64,000 nt of DNA from Bacteroidia bacterium. GTDB lineage: Bacteria; Bacteroidota; Bacteroidia; Flavobacteriales; Flavobacteriaceae. The translations under genes and the position numbers were made by a program. Positions within the stretch are counted from its first letter, which is position 1. Each line of letters opens with the position of its first letter. Of the stretch, positions 55,497 through 64,000 are shown in pieces. Where the stretch lies: NCBI GenBank assembly GCA_030428705.1, contig JAUIDI010000003.1, positions 62,001-126,000 of the forward strand, in the 5' to 3' direction. The notes under the pieces were generated by a model. The model searched no databases. It saw only the letters and a list, made by a program, of their open reading frames with translations, and was not told where the DNA came from.

Positions 55497-55542
55497 TATA
55501 TAAAGCTATTAAAAAAGCCCCGTTGTACAGGGCATATTTAAC

Positions 55543-56469
55543 TTATTTTAATTCAATGTCAAATTGTGTCAAGGTCTTGAATTGATGCAGCCTTTTATTG
55601 ACCTCATCCCTTTCCAGATTCTGCATACGTTCAGTACCGAATCGTTCTACACTGAACGATGCCAGGTTCGAGCCATGAATCACCCCATTTTTTAAACCGT
55701 TAAACGAGGTATTGCCCGTGGCCGCAATATAACCTGCGAAGCCCCCTGCAAAAGTGTCACCGGCACCCGTGGGGTCGAAAACTTCTTCTAAGGGTAGGGC
55801 CGGGGCAAAAAACACTTTGTCCTCATGGAACAACAGTGCCCCGTGTTCCCCTTTTTTGATGACCACGAATTTCGGGCCCATTTCTTGAATTTTTTCCGCA
55901 GCCTTGACCAATGAATATTCGTTGGTCAATTGGCGCGCTTCCTCATCATTGATCGTAATTACATCGATGTGTTCGATAACCGCAGTCAATTCAGGCAATG
56001 CATTATCCATCCAAAAGTTCATGGTATCGAGAATAATCAGTTTTGGCCGCTTTTCCATTTGATCGATTACGCTCATTTGGGTGCTCGGGTGCAGGTTGCC
56101 GAGCATGACCACGTCGGCATCCTTGAAATGGTCGGGAACCACAGGATTGAAATCGGCCAAAGTGTTGAGTTCCGTTATCAGCGTATCCCTAGAATTGAGA
56201 TCATTATGGTATTTGCCCTTCCAATAAAAGGTTTTGCCTCCCTTGACTATTTCGAGCCCTGTCAGATCAATCCCCTTATTTTTTAGAAGGTCGAGGTACT
56301 CTTGCCTCATGTCTTCCCCCACGATCGAAATGATTGCCGAATCGACATCGAACTGCGAGGCGGCCAAACCGATAAATGTAGCTGCACCGCCTAAGATTTT
56401 GTCCGTTTTTCCAAAAGGGGTTTCTATTTCATCGAATGCGACGGTACCTACAATGAGGAGCTTACCCAT
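55543..56469 (-). CDS. PfkB-family carbohydrate/nucleoside kinase
   Basis: The 308-residue kinase has LGGAATFIGLAASQF near residues 26-40 and the C-terminal signature DPTGAGDTFAGGF with the catalytic Asp. It belongs to the ribokinase/adenosine kinase superfamily. Its position between purF and rnhA does not fix the substrate. Confidence 0.88.
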   Translation of the reverse strand: MGKLLIVGTVAFDEIETPFGKTDKILGGAATFIGLAASQFDVDSAIISIVGEDMRQEYLDLLKNKGIDLTGLEIVKGGKTFYWKGKYHNDLNSRDTLITELNTLADFNPVVPDHFKDADVVMLGNLHPSTQMSVIDQMEKRPKLIILDTMNFWMDNALPELTAVIEHIDVITINDEEARQLTNEYSLVKAAEKIQEMGPKFVVIKKGEHGALLFHEDKVFFAPALPLEEVFDPTGAGDTFAGGFAGYIAATGNTSFNGLKNGVIHGSNLASFSVERFGTERMQNLERDEVNKRLHQFKTLTQFDIELK

Positions 56470-56591
56470 AAGCTTTAAGAATTAAGCTGCAAATATAAGG
56501 TTTTGGTTCGCCAATTGCGAGTGCCCTGCAAATCAAGTTATCAAAAATTGTTCAAGGGTCGATTTTGTCGTCAAATAACAGGTGGAATGTT

Positions 56592-57227
56592 TTATTTCCT
56601 CCCAAAATCAGCAGGAATTTCGCCCCATGCCTTGGTCTCCCATTTGACGATTGGAGTGCTATAATCGTTTTTGTTCAACCAATCAATCGCACGACGTACC
56701 AAATCGAAAAGCTGCTTGTTCTTTGCGGTTTCCTTTAATTTGGTATTACAGCTTTTTTTGCGGACCCAACTCATGGCGGTTCGCGAATCGGTATAGATGA
56801 TCCGGTCGCTTTTACGCTCTTTCAAAAAGGCAAGTCCGTGTACAATGGCCAAAAACTCCCCGACGTTGTTGGTACCTTCGGGAAAAGGCCCTTGTTTAAA
56901 AAGTTTTTTGCCCGTCTTTGTGTCCACTCCCTGATATTCCATTACCCCAGGGTTCCCACTTGATGCTGCATCTACTGAGATGGAATGGTAGTTCGGACTT
57001 CCTATTTTGAGCAGTTGTTCCGAAGTCAATGACGGCTCTCCTTTCTTCTTTCCTTTGTATTCCTCGTAATTGCCGTTATAGGCTTTTTTGGCCGCTTCAA
57101 AAGTCGGGAACGATTTGTATTGTGCACCTTTGTAACCTGATATTGCCGCTTTACAGTCTTCCCAAGTCGTATAGATACCTGGGCGTTTGCCTTTCCAGAC
57201 CGTATAGAATTTCTCTTTTTTTGCCAT
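56592..57227 (-). CDS. rnhA: Ribonuclease H with viroplasmin-like domain
   Basis: The 211-residue protein has an N-terminal viroplasmin/RNase H1 hybrid-binding domain (YTVWKGKRPGIYTTWEDC, about 8-25). RNase HI follows: SVDAASSGNPG, NVGEFLAIVHGL and YTDSRTAMSWV hold the catalytic Asp and Glu residues. It cuts RNA in RNA-DNA hybrids. The start overlaps purN by one base (TAATG). Confidence 0.93.
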   Translation of the reverse strand: MAKKEKFYTVWKGKRPGIYTTWEDCKAAISGYKGAQYKSFPTFEAAKKAYNGNYEEYKGKKKGEPSLTSEQLLKIGSPNYHSISVDAASSGNPGVMEYQGVDTKTGKKLFKQGPFPEGTNNVGEFLAIVHGLAFLKERKSDRIIYTDSRTAMSWVRKKSCNTKLKETAKNKQLFDLVRRAIDWLNKNDYSTPIVKWETKAWGEIPADFGRK

Positions 57228-57793
57228 TAGACATTCAGCAATTTCGAAATAGTTTTCGGAAAGTGCTCGTACTCGAGCTCATGTACTTTTTTTGCAATGG
57301 TATCGACTGAATCGTTGGGGAGCACCGTTGTTTTTTCCTGAAGGATAATGGCGCCTTCATCGTAGTTTTCGTTCACATAGTGAATGGTTATCCCCGTCTC
57401 TATTTCCCCATTGTCCTTGACCGCTTGGTGTACATGGCTTCCATACATTCCCTTACCCCCATATTTGGGCAAAAGTGCCGGATGGATATTTATGATTTTC
57501 AAGGGGAAATAGTCGATGATTTTTTCGGGCATTTTCCAAAGAAAACCTGCCAGCACGATAAGGTCGGGATTTAGCGATCTCAAGATATCCAATACGCAAT
57601 CGGTACCGTAAAAAGCCGTTTTGTTAAAATATAAACAACTGATATTTAGATAATTACATCTGTCTATAACTTTGGCATCCCTTTTGTTTGTCAATACGCC
57701 GGCTATGGTAACGTTCGGCTTATCTTGAAAGTGTCGCACAATGTTTTCGACATTGGAACCAGAACCGGAAGCGAAAAGTACGATATGCTTCAT
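57227..57793 (-). CDS. purN: Phosphoribosylglycinamide formyltransferase
   Basis: The 188-residue enzyme has FASGSGSNVENI, the catalytic region INIHPALLPKYGGKGMYG and HYVNENYDEG, with the Asn-His-Asp triad. It transfers a formyl group from 10-formyl-THF to GAR in purine synthesis. It is immediately upstream of rnhA and shares one base with its start. Confidence 0.95.
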   Translation of the reverse strand: MKHIVLFASGSGSNVENIVRHFQDKPNVTIAGVLTNKRDAKVIDRCNYLNISCLYFNKTAFYGTDCVLDILRSLNPDLIVLAGFLWKMPEKIIDYFPLKIINIHPALLPKYGGKGMYGSHVHQAVKDNGEIETGITIHYVNENYDEGAIILQEKTTVLPNDSVDTIAKKVHELEYEHFPKTISKLLNV

Positions 57794-57998
57794 CTGAAAA
57801 AATTTAATGCCATTAGGCGGTCGGATGTGATTTGCAGAAACTTTTTCGCATCAGGTTATTTTGATAAAGCGTTCCCCTCGAAAAGTACAGCGATTACCGA
57901 AGAATGATTATTTCGGGCTAAAATACCATGTTTGTATTTAAATTTCTTAAATTACTTGACATTTTAGATACAAATAGGATTATTAAACCAAAGTTTTT

Positions 57999-58006
57999 TA
58001 TTTTTG
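57999..58006 (+). promoter_or_regulatory. Bacteroidota -7 box TATTTTTG upstream of acpP
   Basis: TATTTTTG fits TAnnTTTG exactly, 33 bp before the acpP ATG. The -33 position shows no perfect TTG. Confidence 0.55.
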
Positions 58007-58039
58007 CCAACAATTTAAATTTTTAAAATCAAAATTATT

Positions 58040-58273
58040 ATGTCAGACATTGCATCAAGAGTAAAAGCTATCATTGTTGATAAATTGGGAGTTGATGAGA
58101 ACGAGGTGGTATCAGAGGCTAGCTTTACCAACGACTTAGGGGCAGATTCATTGGATACTGTTGAGTTGATTATGGAATTCGAGAAGGAATTCGATATTCA
58201 GATCCCTGACGATCAAGCTGAGAACATCGCAACTGTTGGCCAGGCCATAAGTTATATAGAAGAAGCGAAGTAA
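58040..58273 (+). CDS. acpP: Acyl carrier protein
   Basis: The 77-residue acidic four-helix protein has the phosphopantetheine site [10 protein letters not shown] with Ser37. It carries growing chains in fatty acid synthesis. fabF follows, but a strong terminator and a separate -7 box lie between them. Confidence 0.97.
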   Translation: MSDIASRVKAIIVDKLGVDENEVVSEASFTNDLGADSLDTVELIMEFEKEFDIQIPDDQAENIATVGQAISYIEEAK

Positions 58274-58299
58274 TTTCAATGCTTTTTTGAACAAGTTTC

Positions 58300-58344
58300 A
58301 AAATTATCCATGTGGTAAACCAAACTGCATGGATAATTTTTTTT
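58300..58344 (+). terminator. Intrinsic terminator of acpP
   Basis: A 13-bp perfect stem pairs AAAATTATCCATG (58300-58312) with 58328-58340 around a 15-nt loop and runs into more T. Some readthrough into fabF is possible. Confidence 0.8.
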
Positions 58345-58348
58345 AATT

Positions 58349-58356
58349 TACCTTTG
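58349..58356 (+). promoter_or_regulatory. Bacteroidota -7 box TACCTTTG upstream of fabF
   Basis: TACCTTTG matches TAnnTTTG exactly, just after the acpP terminator and 26 bp before the fabF ATG. It suggests that fabF is also transcribed on its own. Confidence 0.5.
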
Positions 58357-58382
58357 ACTTACTGGACCAAAAATTAAACTCA

Positions 58383-59633
58383 ATGCAGTTAAAACGAGTT
58401 GTGATTACGGGGTTGGGCGCTTTGACCCCGATCGGTAACAATATTCAGGAATATTGGAATGGATTGGTCAACGGAAAGAGCGGTTCTGCTCCAATTACCT
58501 ATTACGATACCGAAAAGTTCAAGGTTAAATTCGCCTGTGAATTAAAGAATTACAATACAGAAGACTATTTTGACCGAAAAGAAGGCCGAAAGCTAGATCG
58601 ATTTGCACAATATGCACTTATTTCTTCAGATGAGGCGATTGCAGATGCAAAACTTGATTTGGATGCCGTCGACAAGTTTAGGGTAGGAGTTATCTGGGGT
58701 GCTGGTATTGGTGGCCTTCAAACCTTTCAAGATGAGGTCATGAACTTTGCCCAAGGAGATGGTACCCCGCGGTTCAATCCCTTTTTCATCCCCAAGATGA
58801 TAGCCGATATCGCCCCGGGCAATATTTCGATCAAACATGGTTTCATGGGCCCCAACTATACTACGGTATCGGCCTGTGCTTCTTCTGCGAATGCCATGAT
58901 AGACGCGCTGAACTATATTCGGTTGGGAACCTGTGATGTCATCGTTAGCGGAGGTAGCGAAGCCGCGGTTACCATTGCGGGCATGGGCGGTTTTGGCGCT
59001 ATGCACGCCCTGTCTACAAGAAATGATAGTCCTGAAACGGCTTCTAGGCCGTTTGATGCGACGAGAGACGGGTTCGTACTTGGCGAAGGTGCCGGGGCAT
59101 TGGTCTTGGAAGAATATGAACACGCAAAGGCAAGAGGGGCAAAAATATATGCCGAAGTGGTCGGTGGCGGTCTTTCTAGCGATGCCTATCATATGACGGC
59201 CCCGCATCCCGATGGTATCGGGGTGGTTCGCGTCATGCAAAATTGTTTGAACGATGCCGGCCTTAAACCTGAAGATATCGATGCAATAAATACACACGGT
59301 ACCTCTACGCCATTGGGCGATGTCGCCGAACTGAAAGCGATTTCCGAAGTTTTTGGTGACCATGCGCCGAATATCAACATCAATTCCACGAAATCGATGA
59401 CCGGCCACCTTTTAGGTGCTGCCGGCGCAATTGAGGCCATCGCATCGATATTGGCCATGGAGCATGGTATTGTTCCGCCAACGATAAACCATACTACCGT
59501 CGATGAGAATATCGACCCGAAATTGAACCTGACATTGAACAAACCCCAAAAACGGGAAGTCAATGTAGCCCTGAGCAACACCTTTGGTTTTGGGGGGCAT
59601 AACGCTTGTGTGGTTTTCAAGAAAATCGATTAG
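58383..59633 (+). CDS. fabF: Beta-ketoacyl-ACP synthase II
   Basis: The 416-residue condensing enzyme has the nucleophilic Cys in VSACASSANAM, His in THGTSTPLGD, and Lys/His in NSTKSMTGHLLGAAG. It elongates acyl-ACP by malonyl condensation. It is followed after 7 bp by rnc, a common arrangement in this phylum. Confidence 0.97.
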   Translation: MQLKRVVITGLGALTPIGNNIQEYWNGLVNGKSGSAPITYYDTEKFKVKFACELKNYNTEDYFDRKEGRKLDRFAQYALISSDEAIADAKLDLDAVDKFRVGVIWGAGIGGLQTFQDEVMNFAQGDGTPRFNPFFIPKMIADIAPGNISIKHGFMGPNYTTVSACASSANAMIDALNYIRLGTCDVIVSGGSEAAVTIAGMGGFGAMHALSTRNDSPETASRPFDATRDGFVLGEGAGALVLEEYEHAKARGAKIYAEVVGGGLSSDAYHMTAPHPDGIGVVRVMQNCLNDAGLKPEDIDAINTHGTSTPLGDVAELKAISEVFGDHAPNININSTKSMTGHLLGAAGAIEAIASILAMEHGIVPPTINHTTVDENIDPKLNLTLNKPQKREVNVALSNTFGFGGHNACVVFKKID

Positions 59634-59640
59634 TCCAGAA

Positions 59641-60381
59641 ATGAACTTCCCGTCTAATTTATTCAATTCCCATTCAAAGGAGGATGGGGATTTTTTTTTG
59701 GGAATCACCAGGATATTAGGTTTCAAACCGAAAAAAATAGAAATCTATAAGAAAGCTTTTTTGCACCGATCGGCCAATAAAAAGGACAAGGACGGTAACC
59801 CTGTAAACTATGAACGTCTCGAGTTCTTGGGAGATTCAATGCTGGGAACGATTATTTCATGGTATATCTACAATGAAGTTCCCCTAGGGGATGAGGGATA
59901 TCTTACCAAGATGCGGTCGAAAATTGTAAGTAGGGAACATCTGAACGAACTGGGAAAGGATTTGAATCTCATTAGATTTGTCGAAAGTCGAATTCCCAAA
60001 ACCCATTTCGGGGAAAATATCCATGGCAATGTGTTCGAGGCCTTGGTAGGGGCTATATATTTGGATAGGGGCTATAAGTATTGCGAAAAGTTCATACAGA
60101 AACGTGTAATCGAACCCTACGTCGATATCGAGCAATTGGAAGGCAAAGTCATTAGCTATAAAAGCTTGGTCATCGAATGGTGCCAAAAGCAAAAAAAGAC
60201 CTTTGATTTCAATGTTTATGAAGATACGGGCAACGATGTTCTGAAACACTTTGCGGTCAAGCTCTCCATTGATGGGAACGTCGTGGCAAAAGCTAGGGCA
60301 ACATCGAAAAAAAAGGCCGAAGAAAGGGCCTCGAAGCGGGCCTATTTTGCTTTACAGGACAAAATGGAAAAATCATCCTAA
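59641..60381 (+). CDS. rnc: Ribonuclease III
   Basis: ATG 59641 gives 246 residues; an earlier in-frame start at 59584 would lie inside fabF. The RNase III signature YERLEFLGDSMLG and later FEALVGAIYLDRGY carry the acidic catalytic residues. A C-terminal double-stranded-RNA binding domain ends in SKKKAEERASKRAYFAL. It processes rRNA and structured RNAs. Confidence 0.96.
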   Translation: MNFPSNLFNSHSKEDGDFFLGITRILGFKPKKIEIYKKAFLHRSANKKDKDGNPVNYERLEFLGDSMLGTIISWYIYNEVPLGDEGYLTKMRSKIVSREHLNELGKDLNLIRFVESRIPKTHFGENIHGNVFEALVGAIYLDRGYKYCEKFIQKRVIEPYVDIEQLEGKVISYKSLVIEWCQKQKKTFDFNVYEDTGNDVLKHFAVKLSIDGNVVAKARATSKKKAEERASKRAYFALQDKMEKSS

Positions 60382-60495
60382 AAGAATAATGGCAAGTTGA
60401 AAACATCTTTGTTTTCCAATTGCTTTGAAAGCTGGCATTGAAATAGGGTTTATTGGTTATAAAACCTATCTTTACACCCATGTTTTTTCACGCCC

Positions 60496-60960
60496 ATGGC
60501 AGCAATCCATAAGATCAACGAAGACTTTTTCGAAGATTCTTTTTCCTTGATAGCTTTGCACAGTAGCATGGAAGACTACGCCTTGGGGTATGCCATTAAC
60601 AAAAATTTGAAGACCAATTTTAGAAGAACCAAGACAGATCTTGAAATAAAACAATCCGTTTCGTTTTCCATTTTTGAGTGGAGGGACGAGGTAAATGATA
60701 GCCATTGGGCACTGATTGCAAACAACAGTATTAAAGAGGTATATACGGCCGGTAGGGACCTTTTTGTAGACGAGCCCTCGTTTGCCAAGCACAATTTGTT
60801 ACCTGAGTATAAGGAGGTCGACTTTTTTATTAAAATCGAACAGGATTATTTGGATGGGACCCATTTAATCGTGAAACAGTTATTGGCCATGCCCGAAATA
60901 TTGACGGCATATAAAATAGATGTGGAAAACCTGAAATCAAAGAACAACCTAATTTTTTAA
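60496..60960 (+). CDS. IPExxxVDY family protein
   Basis: The 154-residue Bacteroidota protein has the family motif in the form LLPEYKEVDFFIKIE (about 100-114) and the conserved C terminus KIDVENLKSKNNLIF. No catalytic motif is known to me. It is placed, as usual in flavobacteria, between rnc and pyk; its stop is 3 bp before the pyk ATG. Confidence 0.88.
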   Translation: MAAIHKINEDFFEDSFSLIALHSSMEDYALGYAINKNLKTNFRRTKTDLEIKQSVSFSIFEWRDEVNDSHWALIANNSIKEVYTAGRDLFVDEPSFAKHNLLPEYKEVDFFIKIEQDYLDGTHLIVKQLLAMPEILTAYKIDVENLKSKNNLIF

Positions 60961-60963
60961 GGA

Positions 60964-62406
60964 ATGCCGAGTAAGAAGAAAACCAAGATAGTGGCCACCC
61001 TAGGGCCGGCGACAAGTAAAAGAGAGGTGCTGAAGGATATGATCGATGCCGGAGTGGATGTATTTCGTATAAACTTTTCGCATGCCAACTATGACGACGT
61101 AAAAGAACGTATCAATTTGATCCGTGAATTGAACGAGGAGTTGGAAACCAATATTTCGATTTTGGCAGATCTTCAGGGGCCTAAATTGCGGGTAGGGGTC
61201 ATGGCCGGTGAGGTCGTTGTCGCCCCAGGCGATGAGATTACCTTTGTTACGGGAAAGCCTTTTGAGGGAACTGCTGAAAAGGTTTATATGAACTATACGG
61301 CATTTCCGAAGGATGTCAAGGCAGGGGAGCGCATATTATTGGATGATGGTAAATTGATTTTCGAGGTAATCGAAACAAACGGAGAGAACGAAGTAAGGGC
61401 CAAAGTGCTACAAGGAGGGCCGCTTAAGTCTAAAAAAGGGGTCAACCTGCCGAACACCAATATTTCATTACCGGCCCTGACCGAGAAAGACGTAAAGGAC
61501 GCCATTTTTGCCATCTCCCAAAATGTAGATTGGATAGCCCTCTCTTTTGTGCGTTTCAGCCAAGACCTGATTGATCTTCAAAATATTATCAAGGAGCATT
61601 CGGAACATAAGATTCCTATTATCGCTAAAATCGAAAAACCGGAAGCAGTGGAGAACATCGACAAGATCGTTGCCTACTGCGATGGTCTTATGGTGGCACG
61701 CGGAGATCTTGGGGTCGAGGTGCCGGCGCAAGAGGTGCCGTTGATCCAAAAGCAACTGGTTTTGCGGGCGAAGAAAGCACGTATACCGGTAATTATCGCC
61801 ACCCAGATGATGGAGACCATGATTACCAGCCTGACCCCCACAAGGGCCGAGGTCAACGATGTAGCCAACTCCGTGATGGACGGTGCCGATGCCGTCATGC
61901 TTTCAGGAGAGACATCCGTTGGAAATTATCCAGTACAGGTAATTCAAAAAATGTCGAGTATTCTTCAAAGTGTCGAAGGTTCTGAATTGATTCATGTACC
62001 CCACGACCCGCCACATATCCGAACCAAAAGATATATCACAAAATCGGTCTGCTATCACGCCGCGATCATGGCCAACGAAATCAAGGCGAAAGCAATTTCT
62101 ACCTTGACCAATAGCGGGTACACGGCCTTTCAAATATCCGCATGGCGGCCAAGTGCCCATATTTTGGTGTTTACTTCGAATAGAAGAATTTTGACCCAAC
62201 TCAATTTACTCTGGGGGGTCAAGGCATTTTATTACGACAAATATGTTTCTACCGATGAAACGATCGAAGACGTGAACGCCATAGCTTGTAAAAAAGGATT
62301 TCTTGATGTAGGCGATATGCTCATTAGTTTAGCGGCCATGCCGATAAAAGACAAAGGAATGGTCAATACGTTACGGGTTACCGAAATCGAGACCTGTACG
62401 TTTTAG
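60964..62406 (+). CDS. pyk: Pyruvate kinase
   Basis: The 480-residue enzyme has KIVATLGPATS, FRINFSHANYDDV, the catalytic block IIAKIEKPEAVENID and ARGDLGVEVPAQEVP, and MLSGETSVGNYP. It makes pyruvate and ATP from phosphoenolpyruvate. It is co-transcribed with the upstream IPExxxVDY gene. Confidence 0.97.
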   Translation: MPSKKKTKIVATLGPATSKREVLKDMIDAGVDVFRINFSHANYDDVKERINLIRELNEELETNISILADLQGPKLRVGVMAGEVVVAPGDEITFVTGKPFEGTAEKVYMNYTAFPKDVKAGERILLDDGKLIFEVIETNGENEVRAKVLQGGPLKSKKGVNLPNTNISLPALTEKDVKDAIFAISQNVDWIALSFVRFSQDLIDLQNIIKEHSEHKIPIIAKIEKPEAVENIDKIVAYCDGLMVARGDLGVEVPAQEVPLIQKQLVLRAKKARIPVIIATQMMETMITSLTPTRAEVNDVANSVMDGADAVMLSGETSVGNYPVQVIQKMSSILQSVEGSELIHVPHDPPHIRTKRYITKSVCYHAAIMANEIKAKAISTLTNSGYTAFQISAWRPSAHILVFTSNRRILTQLNLLWGVKAFYYDKYVSTDETIEDVNAIACKKGFLDVGDMLISLAAMPIKDKGMVNTLRVTEIETCTF

Positions 62407-62467
62407 GCAACGGGTGTAAGTATCTTTGCCAGTGATGGACTAATGGAAATCAAAAAGTCCACGCCAA

Positions 62468-63316
62468 ATGAAATTTGAATTCCGCGACTCCAAGATAGGA
62501 TCCCTTTTCGGATTTACCGACGACATCAAAAAGAACGAAAACCTGTTTTCGGGTAGGTCTGGAAATATAAGTATTCTTTGGAATAGAAATAAAGATGCGA
62601 TTGCGGTCGAAATAGATGGCCTGTCGATCCAATTGCTTCCCGATCAATTGGTTACCACCACGTATTTACAACACGTATCCTATAAGAACACCGTTTTGCC
62701 TCTGACCGCATTTTTGTTCAATAGGGAATTCTACTGTATCAACGATCATGACAGCGAAGTTTCATGCAACGGGATATTATTTTTTGGTACGCAGGACCTT
62801 CCGATAATTACGATTCCCAAGGCACAGCAGAGGAAGTTTAACACTTTGTACGAAGTTTTCGAGGACGAGTTTTCGACTCCCGACAAAATACAGGGAGACA
62901 TGCTCCAGATGTTGTTAAAGCGACTTATCATTATTTGCACCAGATTGGCAAAAGAGCAACATATAGTCAAAGCACTTGACAATGAACAAATCGACATTAT
63001 CCGAAAATTCAATGTTTTGGTCGATACGCACTACAAAACGAAAAGAAAGGTCGGGGATTATGCCGAACTACTTTTTAAGAGCCCGAAAACGCTTTCGAAT
63101 CTTTTTGCCATCTACAACCAAAAATCCCCGCAACAGATAATTTTGGAACGCCTCGTCCTCGAAGCGAAACGACTAATAACATTTTCGGACAAACAAAATC
63201 AGGAAATCGCCCATGAATTGGGGTTTAACGATCCGGCGCATTTTAGTCGATTTTTCAAAAAAATGACGGGCCGTTCGCCGTCACAATACCGAATGTTGGA
63301 AACGATTTCCGTGTAA
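62468..63316 (+). CDS. AraC-family transcriptional regulator
   Basis: The 282-residue protein has an N-terminal cupin-like sensing region (about 1-165). A C-terminal double helix-turn-helix follows (about 185-280), with the AraC signature IAHELGFNDPAHFSRFFKKMTGRSPSQYR in the second motif. It probably controls the genes immediately downstream (the 51-codon ORF and the AhpD-like gene). Inducer unknown. Confidence 0.92.
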   Translation: MKFEFRDSKIGSLFGFTDDIKKNENLFSGRSGNISILWNRNKDAIAVEIDGLSIQLLPDQLVTTTYLQHVSYKNTVLPLTAFLFNREFYCINDHDSEVSCNGILFFGTQDLPIITIPKAQQRKFNTLYEVFEDEFSTPDKIQGDMLQMLLKRLIIICTRLAKEQHIVKALDNEQIDIIRKFNVLVDTHYKTKRKVGDYAELLFKSPKTLSNLFAIYNQKSPQQIILERLVLEAKRLITFSDKQNQEIAHELGFNDPAHFSRFFKKMTGRSPSQYRMLETISV

Positions 63317-63408
63317 CGGGAAATTTTTACAAGCGGTCGGGCAATTCCTCCTATGATATAGCTGTACCCGCGTCGCATCTTTGCCCTGTAATTTAAAAAC
63401 AGCAAAAG

Positions 63409-63564
63409 ATGAAGACACAAATCAAATCCATTTTCAACCTTATAGAAATCTTCAGGTATGGAAAAAGAACTGCCAAGAAGATAATCAATGCAGAATCGCA
63501 TTGCGAGCAAAGGCACCATCACGATTTCTACTGTGATGCCGAGAAACCATATGTATCCATTTAA
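63409..63564 (+). CDS. Small ORF of unknown function (51 residues)
   Basis: ATG 63409 to TAA 63562-63564 encodes a basic peptide beginning MKTQIKSIFNLIEIF and containing a His-rich stretch (EQRHHHDFYCDAE) with two Cys, compatible with metal binding. It lies between the AraC regulator and the AhpD-like gene. A -7-like ATCTTTG lies about 30 bp upstream. I recognise no family. The flanking gap 63565-63657 has a GGACCGTT direct repeat (63571-63586) and an ACGGTA/TACCGT hairpin (63601-63616). Confidence 0.45.
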   Translation: MKTQIKSIFNLIEIFRYGKRTAKKIINAESHCEQRHHHDFYCDAEKPYVSI

Positions 63565-63657
63565 GAATAAGGACCGTTGGACCGTTGTCGCCGAGGGCAT
63601 ACGGTAAAAATACCGTCAAGAACAGAGAATTTAATAATAACAAAAAAACATTCAATC

Positions 63658-64000
63658 ATGAGCACATTCAATGTACCTAAAAGAGACGAAGTAAATTCGA
63701 ACAATAAAGTGATTTTCGATCAGTTGGAAAGTTCTTTGGGCTTTGTACCCAATTTGTATGCAACCTATGCATATTCGGAAAACGCCCTGACGAACTATCT
63801 CGCCTTAAACAACGCAAAGACCTCGTTGACCGCGAAACAAAAAGAGGTCGTAAACTTGGCCGTGAGCCAAGTGAACAATTGTATCTATTGTTTGTCGGCA
63901 CATACGGCAATAGGCAAAATGAACGGGTTTTCCGAAGCCGAAATACTCGAGCTGAGGGCAGGCCAAGCTTCTTTCGACAACAAGTTGGACGCCTTAGCAA
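63658..64000 (+). CDS. Carboxymuconolactone decarboxylase / AhpD-like protein (5' part, cut by the window edge)
   Basis: ATG 63658 opens a frame that runs to the window end (114 codons). The AhpD-type motif NCIYCLSAHTA (CxxC plus His) is about residues 74-84 and the N terminus has LGFVPNLYATYAYSENAL, typical of the family. Members are thiol peroxidases or related. It lies downstream of the AraC regulator and is its likely target. Confidence 0.88.
   Translation, partial: MSTFNVPKRDEVNSNNKVIFDQLESSLGFVPNLYATYAYSENALTNYLALNNAKTSLTAKQKEVVNLAVSQVNNCIYCLSAHTAIGKMNGFSEAEILELRAGQASFDNKLDALA

Noticed and set aside
54930-55541. 203-codon frame antisense to purF
   Set aside because: It lies over a conserved enzyme on the other strand and shows no recognisable domain.
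58626-59408. 260-codon frame antisense to fabF
   Set aside because: It is fully contained in fabF on the opposite strand; composition is rich in Arg and His with no domain, as expected of a codon shadow.

Overview
The window is a chromosomal segment of a Bacteroidota bacterium, most probably a marine Flavobacteriaceae. The evidence is a SusC/SusD pair, promoters of the TAnnTTTG / TTG type instead of E. coli-like boxes, Bacteroidota-only families (DUF5690, IPExxxVDY, a 632-residue PurF), an OmpA protein with thrombospondin type-3 repeats, and many secreted lipoproteins. No insertion sequence, phage gene, CRISPR array or rRNA was seen. There is one tRNA gene, tRNA-Ala(GGC).

Positions 533-17534 form an accessory locus that I read as a SusCD-coupled organophosphonate/phosphoester utilisation locus. 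A first tight operon (533-3663) encodes a DUF5690 MFS-like permease, a FAD oxidoreductase of the TIGR03364 type and a PhnX-like HAD hydrolase with the DxAGT motif and cap lysine of phosphonatase. A cupin-type XRE regulator (3684-4250, minus) separates it from a second plus-strand run: SusC, SusD, a type I phosphodiesterase lipoprotein interrupted by one in-frame TAG, a secreted metallo-beta-lactamase-fold protein, a class III PLP enzyme resembling (R)-1-hydroxy-2-aminoethylphosphonate ammonia-lyase (PbfA), a purple-acid-phosphatase-like enzyme, a second alkaline-phosphatase-superfamily enzyme and a PI-PLC-like phosphodiesterase. The inferred route is: secreted phosphodiesterases free phosphonate headgroups, SusCD imports them, the permease takes them to the cytoplasm, the PLP and FAD enzymes make phosphonoacetaldehyde, and the HAD enzyme releases phosphate.

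Positions 17624-51815 are mostly housekeeping genes: an alpha-glucan phosphorylase homologue whose PLP lysine is replaced by Thr, an SLC13 permease, ArfB, an ABC ATPase, prolyl oligopeptidase, Asd, MscL, Alr, Tdk, RsmI, RecJ, LpxH, QueD, a PHP-domain lipoprotein with an overlapping 31-codon membrane-peptide ORF, MATE and MFS exporters, universal stress protein, tRNA-Ala, an AddB-like nuclease, OmpA, Kbl and an AddA-like helicase-nuclease.

Between sodA and purF (52566-53597) lies a 1-kb gene-free stretch with four copies of one element: a near-identical 40-nt block joined to an intrinsic-terminator hairpin. On the minus strand each copy has a -7 box, TAnnTTTG or close to it, exactly 5 nt upstream. 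Stem changes are compensatory, or a G-U wobble on the minus strand only. I read this as an array of four ~70-nt small RNAs.

Positions 53598-64000 hold purF, a PfkB kinase, rnhA and purN on the minus strand, then acpP, fabF, rnc, an IPExxxVDY protein, pyk, an AraC-type regulator, a 51-codon small ORF and a truncated carboxymuconolactone-decarboxylase-family gene on the plus strand. A metallophosphoesterase gene is cut at the left edge.
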